Of a DNA stretch of 54,274 nt, positions 34,889-45,700 are shown piece by piece. Source of the stretch: Oscillatoria sp. FACHB-1406. GTDB lineage: Bacteria > Cyanobacteriota > Cyanobacteriia > Cyanobacteriales > Spirulinaceae. The translations under genes were made by a program, and so were the position numbers. The stretch lies in NCBI RefSeq assembly GCF_014698145.1, contig NZ_JACJSM010000033.1, positions 1-54,274 on the forward strand, in the 5' to 3' direction. Under the pieces are notes generated by a model, which was given only the letters and a program-made list of their open reading frames with translations, was not told where the DNA came from and did not search any database. Each line of letters starts with the position of its first letter. Position 1 is the first letter of the stretch.

Positions 34889-35659
34889 ATGTATCAACCC
34901 GACTCCCCCGCATCGCCGCCGAAAAACTTGCCGACGATGTACGATTTACCCAGTGAAAACCCAGAGGAACCCGGATTGCCCGATACTTTCCACATCTATC
35001 AACCGCGCCTGCTTGATGACACCTTCTGTCCCCCGGATTATCCGATAGAGCGCATCTTTACCGGCAGCGATGTCAACCTCTACTACAATCCCGAACAGAC
35101 GCTATGGTACAAGCGCCCGGATTGGTACGCCGTGCTGGATGTTCCTCGCCTCTACGCAGAGCGGGATTTACGTTTGAGTTATGTGGTGTGGGATGAAAAA
35201 GTCAGTCCTTTTATCGTTATTGAGTTGCTCTCGCCCGGAACGGAAAAAGAGGATTTAGGGCGCACCTTGCGAGATGCGAAAGCACCGCCGACAAAGTGGG
35301 AAGTTTACGAACAGATTTTAAAGATTCCCTATTATGCAATTTTCGATCGCTACAGCCAAAAATTTCAAGCGTTTAAGCTCGAAGAAGGCAGCTATCGAGC
35401 AATAGAAATGGGAGAAAGCGAACGGTTTTGGTTGCCAGAAATTAAGCTCGGATTGGGAGTTTGGCAAGGAGAATACGACGGAATCGAACATCGTTGGTTG
35501 CGCTGGTACGATGGGGAAGGATGGGTGCTAACGCCTGTGGAACGGGAGCGTCAGCGGGCAGAACACGAGCGCCAGCGGGCGGAAAACGAGCGCCAACGGG
35601 CAGATCGCTTAATAGCTCGGTTAAGAGCGTTAGGAATCGATCCGGAGGGAGAGGAGTAG
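34889..35659 (+). CDS. Uma2-family (DUF820) nuclease-like protein with heptad tail
   Basis: 256 residues from ATG 34889 (ATG 34847 is an in-frame alternative adding 14). The Uma2 core has an N-terminal Pro/acidic part and the restriction-like fold motif PDWYAVLDVPR then VIELLSPGTEKED, where Asp, Glu and Lys form the presumed metal site, and YYAIFDRYSQKFQAF. The C-terminal 40 residues repeat ERQRAEH, ERQRAEN, ERQRADR, a perfect 7-residue coiled-coil repeat. Uma2 proteins are abundant in cyanobacteria and related to PD-(D/E)xK nucleases; their role is unknown. A separate Uma2 is at 40844-41446. Confidence 0.85.
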   Translation: MYQPDSPASPPKNLPTMYDLPSENPEEPGLPDTFHIYQPRLLDDTFCPPDYPIERIFTGSDVNLYYNPEQTLWYKRPDWYAVLDVPRLYAERDLRLSYVVWDEKVSPFIVIELLSPGTEKEDLGRTLRDAKAPPTKWEVYEQILKIPYYAIFDRYSQKFQAFKLEEGSYRAIEMGESERFWLPEIKLGLGVWQGEYDGIEHRWLRWYDGEGWVLTPVERERQRAEHERQRAENERQRADRLIARLRALGIDPEGEE

Positions 35660-35683
35660 GTAAGATGCGATCGCAAATTTAAT

Positions 35684-37831
35684 TTAATGCGATCGCGTTC
35701 TACGCCACCAAGCCCGAACCAAACGAATATCGTTAAAACTATACCCCTCACCGAGGTATTCCCGCAACGGCGTAAGCGAAACATCGCCGAGTTTTTCAAT
35801 CGCGCTAACAATCGGTTGATGCAATTTTGGATTCACGAGGCGATCGATCTCTACCGGTTGATTCATTTCAATCAGTTCGCTGAAATGGTTGACAATCGTA
35901 CTCGCTTGTACATTCCGCGCCCGCGCGATCGCGTCGATATCCAACCCTTGTTGATAATATTGCAACGTCACCATTTGCGTAGAAGTCGGTAAAGGTGTCG
36001 GAAGTTTTTGTTCTTGAACGAAAGCGCGAATTTCCGAGACGAAGCGATCGCCGTAACGCTCCAGTTTATACTCCGTTACGCCGGAAAGACGACCAAAAGC
36101 TTCTAAATTTGTGGGCTTGTCTCGCGCGAAAACTTTCAGCGTCGAATCGGCAAAAATAATGTAAGGAGCGATCGATTGTTCGTCAGCCATCTGTTTGCGT
36201 AACTGGCGCAAGCGATCGAGCAACATTTCCGATTCAATTTCTCGCGGCGCACTGTTCGGCAAGCGTTTATCTTTTTGAGAGAGAACTGGAATTTCTACTC
36301 GTCTCTGATTGCGAAAAACCTCCCAACTGCGTTTATTTAACTTTAGAATGGGGAAGCCATCCGTCGTTTCATTCATCAAGCCCTGATTCAACAGCGATCG
36401 CGCCAAATTCTTCCACTCTTCAACCGTCTTATCTTTCCCAATCCCATAAGTAGAAAGTAAATGATGGCCGTACTGTTCTACTTTTTTTGCGCGCGAACCT
36501 CGCAGCACGTCGATGATATGTTTCATCCCAAATCGTTCGCCGCACCGCGCCACGCAAGACAGAAATTTTTGCGCTTCAATCGTCCAATCTTCCATCGGTT
36601 TGGGATCGCAACAATTATCGCACTGGCTGCAATTCCCCTTGAACTTTTCCCCAAAATAACTTAGAATAATCGTGCGGCGGCATTCCGTTCCTTCTGCATA
36701 ATCGACCGTTTTATTGAGTTGTTGTTGGGCGATTCGTTGTTCGTTAGGATCGGACTTTTTATCGATAAAATATTTAACGGCATAAATATCGGAAGGGCTA
36801 TAAAAGAGAATACATTTTGCCGGTTCGCTATCCCGTCCCGCTCGCCCCGATTCTTGGTAGTATTGCTCTAAAGTTTGGGGTAAGTCGTAGTGAATCACAA
36901 AACGGACATCGGGCTTATTAATTCCCATCCCAAATGCGACGGTTGCCACCATAATGGGTACGTCGTCGCGGATAAATCGATTTTGATTGGTGGTGCGGGA
37001 AAATTCTTCCATCCCAGCGTGATAAGGTAGGGCATTAATACCATCTCTTTGTAAATTGAAAACTAATTCATTAACATTGCTACGACTCAGACAGTAAATA
37101 ATTCCGGAACCTTGCAGCGATTGTAACTTTTTTAGCAGTTGACTGTATTTATGCTTCTGTTTGGGAATAACTTCGTAGTAGAGATTGGGACGATTGAAAC
37201 TAGCCAGATGAACGAGCGGTTGGCGCAGGTTTAATTGACTGATAATATCCTGTTGAACGCGCTCGGTAGCAGTCGCGGTGAGCGCGAGAATTGGAATATC
37301 GGGGTAGCGTTCGCGCAGCACTTTCAATTGACGATATTCGGGGCGAAAATCGTGTCCCCAATTTGAGACGCAGTGCGCTTCATCTACTGCTAATCCAGAA
37401 ATTCCGATGCGGGAGCGAACTTGTTCGAGAAAAGCGAGAAACTTCTCAGTGAGGAGGCGTTCTGGGGCGACATAAAGCAGTTTAATTTTACCCCCCAGAA
37501 TATCCCGGGCGCGATCGCGCGCTTCATCCGGACTCAAGCTACTATTAATAAAAGTTGCCCCAATGCCATTTTCCAGCAAGCTATCCACTTGATCTTGCAT
37601 GAGGGCAATTAAGGGCGAAACAACCAACATTAAACCCGGTTTTAAGAGTGCGGGGAGTTGGAAGCAAAGCGATTTACCGCCACCTGTGGGCATAATGGCT
37701 AATAAATCGCGGTTTTGCAGGGCATTTTCAACAATTTTGCGCTGTCCGGGACGAAAGCTGTCATGACCGAAGAAGGATTTAAGGTAAACTTCGAGTTCGG
37801 ATAAGTCGGCTAAAGTAGATATGGGGTTCAT
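35684..37831 (-). CDS. recQ: ATP-dependent DNA helicase RecQ
   Basis: 715 residues from ATG 37831; upstream in-frame codons to 37894 are not conserved. Helicase motifs: PTGGGKSLCFQLPA (Walker A), VDEAHCVSNWGHDFRPEY (DEAH with the RecQ aromatic-rich loop), FRPGQ at the Q motif and ESGRAGRD (motif VI). A zinc-binding domain follows (GNCSQCDNC) with the RQC winged helix, and an HRDC-like domain near the end (FADSTLKVFARDKPTNLEA). RecQ unwinds recombination intermediates in the 3'-5' direction. The terminal segment YSFNDIRLVRAWWRR extends beyond HRDC. Confidence 0.96.
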   Translation of the reverse strand: MNPISTLADLSELEVYLKSFFGHDSFRPGQRKIVENALQNRDLLAIMPTGGGKSLCFQLPALLKPGLMLVVSPLIALMQDQVDSLLENGIGATFINSSLSPDEARDRARDILGGKIKLLYVAPERLLTEKFLAFLEQVRSRIGISGLAVDEAHCVSNWGHDFRPEYRQLKVLRERYPDIPILALTATATERVQQDIISQLNLRQPLVHLASFNRPNLYYEVIPKQKHKYSQLLKKLQSLQGSGIIYCLSRSNVNELVFNLQRDGINALPYHAGMEEFSRTTNQNRFIRDDVPIMVATVAFGMGINKPDVRFVIHYDLPQTLEQYYQESGRAGRDSEPAKCILFYSPSDIYAVKYFIDKKSDPNEQRIAQQQLNKTVDYAEGTECRRTIILSYFGEKFKGNCSQCDNCCDPKPMEDWTIEAQKFLSCVARCGERFGMKHIIDVLRGSRAKKVEQYGHHLLSTYGIGKDKTVEEWKNLARSLLNQGLMNETTDGFPILKLNKRSWEVFRNQRRVEIPVLSQKDKRLPNSAPREIESEMLLDRLRQLRKQMADEQSIAPYIIFADSTLKVFARDKPTNLEAFGRLSGVTEYKLERYGDRFVSEIRAFVQEQKLPTPLPTSTQMVTLQYYQQGLDIDAIARARNVQASTIVNHFSELIEMNQPVEIDRLVNPKLHQPIVSAIEKLGDVSLTPLREYLGEGYSFNDIRLVRAWWRRTRSH

Positions 37832-38172
37832 CTTGTCTTCTTGTTCCGTTCCTCGCTCCGAAAGTGGGTAGTTGCTATGGAAACCGCGATCCATTTTTTA
37901 GTATAAAAGGTACAAGCTCACCGAGCCAGTTACAAGTTCTTAAATGATTGGGGTTAGGGGTGCAGCGACTTACGTCCGCTCGGTGTATTTCCTCCGATCG
38001 AGAACCGCGATAATACTGAGATAATAGGGTAACTTCGATGGAGATTCTTTTCACGGTCATCGCACCTTAAAATTAGCATAGAACATTTTTACCAGTTTGT
38101 CTAAAAAACTATTTTTCGTTACTTTGCGGGATAATAAAAGTGAATCTTTATCTGCTGGAAATTGGAATTCTT
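37832..38172. other. Intergenic region between recQ and the DUF427 gene
   Basis: About 340 bp, AT-rich, containing promoters for both divergent genes. No repeat of the families described here and no gene was recognised. Confidence 0.55.
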
Positions 38173-38457
38173 ATGCCAAAAGCAATTTGGAACGGTACAG
38201 TTATTGCCCAAAGCGATCGCACGGAAGTTGTGGAAGGCAATCATTATTTTCCCCCCGATGCCATTCACTCCGAATATTTTAAGGAAAGTAGCACGCATAC
38301 AACTTGCCCTTGGAAGGGAGTTGCTAGTTACTATACGGTAGTCGTAGACGGGCAAGAAAATAAAGATGCAGCCTGGTACTATCCCGAAGCAAAGGAAAAA
38401 GCGAAAAATATTCAAGGCTATGTTGCGTTTTGGCGCGGTGTAAAAGTTGAGTCCTGA
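38173..38457 (+). CDS. DUF427 domain protein
   Basis: 94 residues from ATG 38173 (MPKAIWNGTVIAQSD), the standard start of the family. The signature YFPPDAIHSEYFKES, TTCPWKGVASYYTVVVDG and AAWYYPEAKEKAKNIQGYVAFW is complete. DUF427 is a small beta-rich fold of uncertain role. It is soluble and monocistronic. In-frame codons upstream to 38140 probably are not translated. Confidence 0.92.
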   Translation: MPKAIWNGTVIAQSDRTEVVEGNHYFPPDAIHSEYFKESSTHTTCPWKGVASYYTVVVDGQENKDAAWYYPEAKEKAKNIQGYVAFWRGVKVES

Positions 38458-38468
38458 CAAATTGACGA

Positions 38469-38500
38469 AATAATTCGTAATTCGTAATTCGTAATTAATG
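38469..38500 (+). repeat. Heptameric array AATTCGT after the DUF427 gene
   Basis: Three AATTCGT units plus flanks, starting 11 bases after the TGA stop. Same unit as at 28018 and 32838. Confidence 0.88.
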
Positions 38501-38612
38501 GACACAGACATTGGGTAGCCCACCAGCCAGGACTTTGGTGCTTTTAGAAACGTACCTTGACGTTTTAAGTAGTGCTATAACGCTGAGAAACGCGAAGGCA
38601 ATTTCTTAGAAC

Positions 38613-38648
38613 CTCGGTAGGGACGTTATATATAACGTCCCTACCGAG
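38613..38648. repeat. Perfect 36-bp palindrome
   Basis: CTCGGTAGGGACGTTATA is followed directly by its reverse complement. Related palindromes occur at 5022, 53879 and 54061. Confidence 0.92.
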
Positions 38649-38677
38649 CTAGGAAATGTCTAAAATTTTAATTTTTA

Positions 38678-38848
38678 TTAGTCATCGAAACACCAAGCGA
38701 TAAAGATGGCGACTAAAAACCAAAATAGCAAACGAAAGTTGCCGCTGATGTCAAGAATCCAATGGAAGGGAATACCCACAATCGCGCCAGTATAGAACCA
38801 ATTTGTCCCACAAAATAAAAGCAGACCCAACAAAATAATTAAAGGCAT
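38678..38848 (-). CDS. 56-residue membrane protein (short, easily missed)
   Basis: The minus strand from ATG 38848 encodes a 56-residue protein ending in TAA at 38678. It starts MPLIILLGLLLFCGTNWFYT, continues GAIVGIPFHWILDISGNF and ends RLLFWFLVAIFIAWCFDD. That gives two hydrophobic segments (about 3-26 and 39-53) separated by a short polar loop, with a terminal acidic pair. TAGGA lies nine bases upstream, a reasonable ribosome site. No named family is recognised. It has its own room between DUF427 and a secreted-protein gene. The even composition and good start make it likely real. Confidence 0.65.
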   Translation of the reverse strand: MPLIILLGLLLFCGTNWFYTGAIVGIPFHWILDISGNFRLLFWFLVAIFIAWCFDD

Positions 38849-39030
38849 ACCTATAGTCCTAAAGCATTTCGGACGCTATCAATGTGTCAGCTTGTCCACT
38901 GTCCCCCCCTCGACAAAGCGCACCGTCCGAATCTCTACAATGAATGTAAAACGGGATGTGCCAGTCAAGCTTCTGGAGATAGAGAAAGGGCCGGACGGCT
39001 TCCCAATTCGGGTTCGAGGAGCCAAAAGTA

Positions 39031-39498
39031 ATGTTTAAACTTAAGCGTAGCCCTTTAATTATTTTAATTGCATCTGTTGCGATCGCGCCCGTCGCCGTAT
39101 TGGCTGCTAACTTCGATTCGTTAACGATTAAAACGGGCTTCCGGCAATCGACAGTTAACGGGTTTACTGGCGGATCTTACTCTTTTTCCGAGCAATTTAG
39201 CAGCCGCGATCGCAACGGCAAACAATGCTTGGGTTTTGGCGATACCAACCCCGACCATATTTTAACGCTCCAAAACGACTTCCCCAAACTCAACCTGCAA
39301 GTCAGCAGCGGCGGAAACGATACCACCCTCGTCATGCAAGGACCGAACGACGAAACGCTACGCTGCGGCGACGATAGCGACAGAAGTCGCGACGCGAGCA
39401 TTAAAGATGTCAATGTGCCAGCGGGAACCTATAAAATCTGGGTGGGTTCCGTCCAACCTGGACAGCGCTGGAACTATCGCCTCTCTGTCTCGGAATAA
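39031..39498 (+). CDS. Secreted hypothetical protein with two cysteines
   Basis: 155 residues. The signal peptide has basic KLKR and the hydrophobic segment SPLIILIASVAIAPVAVLA, with cleavage likely after LAA. The mature part is rich in Gly, Asp and Ser (FTGGSYSFSEQFSSRDRNG, GNDTTLVMQGPND) with two Cys residues (KQCLGFG and ETLRCGDD) that may form a disulfide. A pattern of short strands ending in GTYKIWVGS suggests a small beta domain for the periplasm or exterior. GAGGAG precedes the ATG. Family not recognised. It is close to, but transcribed before, the formaldehyde dehydrogenase gene. Confidence 0.72.
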   Translation: MFKLKRSPLIILIASVAIAPVAVLAANFDSLTIKTGFRQSTVNGFTGGSYSFSEQFSSRDRNGKQCLGFGDTNPDHILTLQNDFPKLNLQVSSGGNDTTLVMQGPNDETLRCGDDSDRSRDASIKDVNVPAGTYKIWVGSVQPGQRWNYRLSVSE

Positions 39499-39540
39499 TC
39501 GAGCAAATTGGGGAAAAAACCGCGATACAATGAAGCTTAA

Positions 39541-40677
<1,137 letters not shown>

Positions 40678-40709
40678 AAGACTCGAAAAACGCTATATGA
40701 CCTCCCAGC

Positions 40710-40848
40710 TATAGCGCTACCTGCCCGGTAATGAGCGGTACTAAAAGCTGAATTAGGGCAGAGCGATACTCTGTCCCTACATCTAAAATTCAGTGCATCA
40801 GGACTGGGAATTGGTACATGGTCATAAATGGCTCTGCGTAGCGCTATA
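40710..40848. repeat. MITE-like element with TATAGCGCTAC terminal repeats, second copy
   Basis: 139 bp from TATAGCGCTAC (40710-40720) to GTAGCGCTATA (40838-40848). A reverse-strand block CGCTCATTACCGGGC inside matches that of the copy at 17389. It provides the TAG stop codon of the convergent Uma2 gene. Confidence 0.75.
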
Positions 40849-41446
40849 TTTTGGATTCTATATCGTCCCGAAAAGGATCGCTCCAACTCACACCACGATA
40901 CAATTCTTCTAGGGACATTTTTACGCCCAGACTCGATAACATCATGTTTTTTTCGTCTTGGTAAGTTTCAATGTCCCATCGCTGCCAGTTCCCTTCTTTG
41001 ATGCGATGGCGGCGTTCTACTTGTCGGGTATCGCGATCGATTAAAAGATATTCTTCAAGCGAGTTAAGCTGTCGGTAATCTTCAAACTTTGGGCTGCGAT
41101 CGAATAATTCTGTTGCCGGAGAAACCACTTCCACAATCAGTTTGGGATAACATTTTGTATTGCTGTCTTCAACATCGCGAACATCGACGGTAACGAAAAG
41201 ATCGGGATAGTAGAGAAATGAGTCGCCGTCGCTAATTCTGGCATCGCCGGTAAAGAGTTGAAATTCGCGCGCTCTTCGCTGGAGATTCGTAGCGATTAAA
41301 TAGCTCAAATTACTACGAATGCGACGATGGTCGTCGTTTTCTAGTTGGATTGGATAAACCATCCCGCCGCGATATTCATGTCGCCGATGACTGCTGCTTT
41401 CTAAAAGTAAGTAATCTTGGATACTGAAACCGGTCGGAATTGCCAT
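40844..41446 (-). CDS. Uma2-family (DUF820) nuclease-like protein, short form
   Basis: 200 residues. It begins MAIPTGFSIQDYLLLESSSHR, with core motifs YYPDLFVTVDVRD, CYPKLIVEVVSPATELFDRS and KFEDYRQLNSLEEYLLIDRD. These supply the Asp, Glu and Lys of the presumed PD-(D/E)xK-like site. There is no coiled-coil tail, unlike the copy at 34889. Its stop codon is inside the MITE-like element, so the original C-terminus may have been trimmed. Function unknown for the family. Confidence 0.88.
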   Translation of the reverse strand: MAIPTGFSIQDYLLLESSSHRRHEYRGGMVYPIQLENDDHRRIRSNLSYLIATNLQRRAREFQLFTGDARISDGDSFLYYPDLFVTVDVRDVEDSNTKCYPKLIVEVVSPATELFDRSPKFEDYRQLNSLEEYLLIDRDTRQVERRHRIKEGNWQRWDIETYQDEKNMMLSSLGVKMSLEELYRGVSWSDPFRDDIESKI

Positions 41447-41640
41447 TATAGTTACAGAATGTAATGAATGAAATTGAACTATCGATCGCGAAATACTTGA
41501 GGTCGGTCAGCGCACCCGAGCCGATCCGTTTAAGTATTGTGACCTTTTAAGTGAGAGAAATTCCTCTGTCAAAGGGCCGACTGTTTAAGCACAACTTGAA
41601 GTGAAGCTCGAAGAATTACCAAGCTCTTGCAGTCGGAGTA

Positions 41641-41697
41641 GTCGGAATCCCACTCCTCCGTTACCCAAAATTTTGGGTTTAAAGCCCCGTTTTTCGA
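41641..41697. mobile_element. Vestigial TnpB-element ends, right-end and left-end motifs side by side
   Basis: CAAAATTTTGGGTTTAAAG followed by CCCCGTTTTTCGAC (41665-41697) closely resembles the left end of the TnpB element (CAAAAAACTTGGGTCTAAG followed by CCCCGCCCTTCC). Just before it GTCGGAATCCCACTCCTCCG resembles a right end. No tnpB frame is present. It is interpreted as a scar of lost elements. Confidence 0.45.
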
Positions 41698-41898
41698 CAA
41701 AATGGCTCACCTTCGACCCGCTGGAGGGCGGGTCGGGTCAAACTCGAGCCGTTCTCCAAGAATGCTCGCTTGGATACGAAATCAGCGACATTTTGCCCGT
41801 GACTGAGGAGTTGACCGGCTCTCTAGCGATCGCTCGATTTATACGTTACGCAGTAGCAAGTTTAGAAGAAATATCGAGTCAAGAACGATCGCAGCAAC

Positions 41899-42633
41899 TT
41901 ACTGCGTTAAAGCACGGAACATTTGCTGCAAATTGTCGAGAAATCCCTTCTTTTTAACGCCTGCTGCTTCTGTTTCCGCACTGTCCGGCGGTGCTAACAA
42001 GCGCTCTAAAGCTTCTCCGACGGGTTTCTGCGATTCTTCGGCTATCAGTTCGTACTCGGCTTCTGCCTTTTCGACCCAAACTTGCCAGGACGAAGGATAG
42101 GCGCGCAATACAGCCCCGCCATCAAAAGGTTTGAGGTAGTAGCTCGTTTCTAGGGTACTGAGGAAGCGATCGCGCAACTGACGGGCGGCGTAACCAATCC
42201 CGACTGTTGCCACGCTTTCCAACTGCGGAATCAGTAAAACGACAGGGCGATCGCCCGCCAAATTCGCGAGTTTTTCCACTTGCTCCACTTCCACTGAAGA
42301 AGGCGCAACGATGAGAAAAATGCGATCCTCATCGGAGATTTTCCCCTCAACCGGCGTTCGAGAAGTCCCGACATCGCCGACTTTAAACGTCGTTTCGCCC
42401 CAATCGCGTCGTGCGAGGGCTGCTGCTCCCGTATCGGAAAAGAGGACTTTTAAACCGGAACCGTAGGACTCAAACAGGGGTGTAAATTGCAGGGCGAGCG
42501 ATTGGGCTTGTAGGGCAATTTCCGGAATGCCCAACTCAACTTGAACGCGCTGACAACCGTCATCAAGGGCGCGCTGGGTGGCTTCTTTTGCCGTCGCGAT
42601 CGCATCGTCTAATGTTTTAGGAAATTCAGGCAT
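41899..42633 (-). CDS. DUF1995 family protein
   Basis: 244 residues from ATG 42633 (a tandem ATG at 42636 is part of a repeat). The pattern FPKTLDDAIATAKEATQRAL, CQRVQVELGIPEI, IFLIVAPSSVEVEQVEKLA and YLKPFDGGAVLRAYPSSWQVW matches DUF1995, conserved in cyanobacteria and plants; plant members include thylakoid assembly factors. No signal or membrane segment. The start codon overlaps a heptamer array that fills the whole gap to the CHAT gene upstream. Confidence 0.88.
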   Translation of the reverse strand: MPEFPKTLDDAIATAKEATQRALDDGCQRVQVELGIPEIALQAQSLALQFTPLFESYGSGLKVLFSDTGAAALARRDWGETTFKVGDVGTSRTPVEGKISDEDRIFLIVAPSSVEVEQVEKLANLAGDRPVVLLIPQLESVATVGIGYAARQLRDRFLSTLETSYYLKPFDGGAVLRAYPSSWQVWVEKAEAEYELIAEESQKPVGEALERLLAPPDSAETEAAGVKKKGFLDNLQQMFRALTQ

Positions 42634-42725
42634 CATTCATTATTCATCATTCATCACCCATTATTCACGATCGCTCCTCCCTCATAATTCATAATTCATA
42701 ATTCATCACTCATAATTCATCATTA
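42631..42725 (-). repeat. Heptameric arrays filling the gap between the CHAT gene and the DUF1995 gene
   Basis: From the CHAT stop TAA at 42725 the minus strand reads TAATGATGAAT, TATGAGT, GATGAAT, TATGAAT units. After a short GCGATCG stretch come GAATAAT and GAATGAT units, running into the DUF1995 start codon. It links two genes with almost no other sequence. Confidence 0.9.
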
Positions 42726-45700
42726 CCAAGGATTGCCGATCGTAGAAAACCCGCTCCAATAGTAAGGATGGCTCAAATTAATTGGTTGATTTGCCAATTC
42801 CGGCGGTAACGGAAAATTCCCTTTCGGCGTGACTAACTGACCGTTTTCGATCCGCACTTTGCCGTGAATCATCGCCAGTTGCGCTTGTCGTAATGCTTCA
42901 GCCTTAATCGGAACTTCCCGCAATTGCTCGTAAAACGTCGCCATCACGCCCAACGTTCCTGCATCACTCACCGACCACAAACTGCCCATTGCCGTTTTCA
43001 CCCCCGCTAACACCGCCAGTCCGGCAAACCCCAACTCCGCTTCCTCATCCCCAACCGCCGTGCGACAGGCACTCAAAATCAGTAACTCTACGGGCGGATC
43101 GTTCCATCCCAGTGTCCGCAACTGGTCGAGAGAAAGTCGCGTATCGCTCAATTGTATGTAAGAATCACTGGGTTTGCCCGCACGGAATTCGCCGTGAGTC
43201 GCTAGGTGAATGATGCCGTAAGGATTGCGATCGCGCGCTCCTTTAAGATTGGTCAACGTAAAATCATCATTGAGGAAAGCATCGCCCCGCCACAAATCAC
43301 CCGAAATCAACTTTACCTCTTCCGCTGCTGCCGGAAGGGGTTGCTGCGAATCAAACTTCTGCGCCCCCATCGCCAGCACGGTACGCTCGCGAATATCGCG
43401 ATAGCTCAAATCCGTCAGCGACAAACTGGGCATTAATCCAATACTGTAGCGCTCGACAACAAACCCTTGACCGTCGTACAGCGCCGCTAAAGGCAACGTT
43501 CGCAAGCCCGTATCGACGACAAAGACTAAATTGACAATCTGCTGCTCTTTCAAATCCTTCTCTAAAGGCGCTAGCAACCATTGATACATTTGCCCTGCCG
43601 AATCGCGATAGTTTTGCCGCCCGGAATTGGTAATCGCCGCTTGAAAGCGCCTCGCCTCCGCCATAACTTCTTTGCGCGTTACGCCGACGCGATGGCGAAA
43701 TGGTTCCCCAGAAGAAGTCACGAGAATCAGTTCTAGTACGTCGGTCGGTTTTTCGGAGGATTGACCTTCCACCGAAAGCAACGAAGTCCCTTCCTGCTGT
43801 TGGGCGGGGACAAAGACGGCGTAAATTAAAGCCGGTTTCACGCCCGTTGCTGCTTCTAATTCGCGCATTTTTTGCTGGGGATCTTGAGCGTTGCGGGCAA
43901 CATTCCCCATCCCGAAGTAATCTTCAAACTTTTTCGCCATGCGCGCGTCTGCTGCGGCAACCTCGCTGTAGCCGCCTCCCCCTGCCCCCCCAGAAAGCGA
44001 GACGCTTATTGGTGTATTAGAGGACGACATCAGATCGGTGGCAATAGAAGCAGGAATTTGGGGATTTCCGGACGGGTTAGGCTGTAGTGTGGTTGGGGGT
44101 GTGGTTGGGGATGTGGATGGGGTTGGGGGTGTGGGTGTGGGTGTGGGTGTGGTTGGGGGTGTGGCTGGGGTTGACTGCCCATCCACACTGATAATATTCA
44201 CGTTGCCTTGGTTGTGGGTATAAAGATAGCTTTGGGTGGGGGCAATGGTTTCGCTGCCGCTGGTTATCGCGGCGCTAGTCCCGTTGACGGTTGCATCTCC
44301 GACTTTAAAGGGGGTTGTTCCTTGACCGCCGTGATTCACGGTAATGCTGCCGCCTCCCGCGTTGCCGATGCTGGAAAGGCTGGCAGAGACTCCGTTCGGG
44401 GCGGTAAAGCTGCCGGTGGCGCGGAAAAATTGCCCGGTTGTTATATTGATATTGCCGCCTGCGCTATTAATCGAGGTGACTTGGATATTACTGGGGGCAG
44501 TGAGGGTGACGTTACCGCCACCAGAGGAGAGTGCGCCAGTCGTAATTCCAGCTTGGGTACTGTTGAGGGAGAGGGGGCCGCCTGTTGTTGCGATCGCGCT
44601 GCTACTAACATTCCCATGAGCGATCGCGCTGAATTGCGGCGCGTTAATGCTCGCCTGCGTTGTATCGATGCTTCCTCCAGCCTCCGGCGATCGCAACGTT
44701 ACCGGCGAGTTAAAATTAAGGGTTGCATTTCCGAGGGCCGCGATCGCGCCGCTACTATCGCTCCGTCCGATAAAAACCTGACTGAATCCGGGCTGCAATA
44801 ACGCCAACTCACTAGCATTCAAATTCAAACGCGGATCGTTACTATTGACGTTGCCGCCTACCGTAATCCCCAAACTCGGCGTAAGCGGTTGTAAAGTTAA
44901 CGTACCGTTACCTCGAATGCTGCTCGAGTCGAGCAAATCGATCTCGTCGCCCGTCAGGGTTAAATCGCCCCCGCCCCCCGCACTAATAACGCTATTCCCT
45001 TGAACATTGATGCCCGTACTCGATGCCGTTCCCGTTAGCGCGATCGCGCCGCTGCCCGTCGTCTCGATCCGACCATTATCGACGCGAATCCCATAGCTAT
45101 TATTCGCATTACTGTTCGTCGTTCCCGTCAGCGTTATCGCCCCGTCCGCCGCGCGAACCGTACCGCCCACATAAATCCCGTCGTTATTTTGTCCGCCGCT
45201 TCCTCCGGTTCCCGTCAGCGCGATCGTACCGCCGCCTGCGGTTACAATCGTCGTTCCCGTACCGACCACAACTCCATACTTACTATTCCCGCCATCCGGC
45301 CCGCGACCGCTCCCAATAATATTGCCGCCGCCCGCATCAAGATTCGCTAGAATATTCAGCGTTCCACCGCCTGTATTGTTTGCATCGGCAATGAGTTCGA
45401 TCGCTCCGCCGTTCGTTGTAATATTTTGATTGACGACGAGATTGCTCCACGCTTCCGCCTTCAGCCCCACGCCAGAATTTGCTAAATTAACCGGAGCAGT
45501 AAACGTAATATCGCCCGTCGAGTGCAAGATAATGTTACTTGTTGCCGCATTCAATAACGCTGCATCAATCGTATTCGCGCCCACATCCGGATCGTTGAAG
45601 TCATCGACTTGACTTAAACTTGTAAATGTGCCTGGGCCACTAATAATTGTAATACTGCTCGGATCGAGCAATAATGTCCCCGCTTGCCCGTTCGGTGCGG

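Noticed and set aside
41601-41957. 118-residue frame on the plus strand between Uma2 and DUF1995 genes
   Set aside because: It runs through the vestigial IS ends and overlaps the DUF1995 3' end; its composition changes along the length and no family is seen.
44038-44223. Val/Gly-rich 61-residue frame
   Set aside because: Antisense of the Pro/Thr-rich linker of the CHAT protein.
45023-45319. Arg/Ser-rich frame on the plus strand
   Set aside because: Antisense to the hemagglutinin repeats of the CHAT protein.
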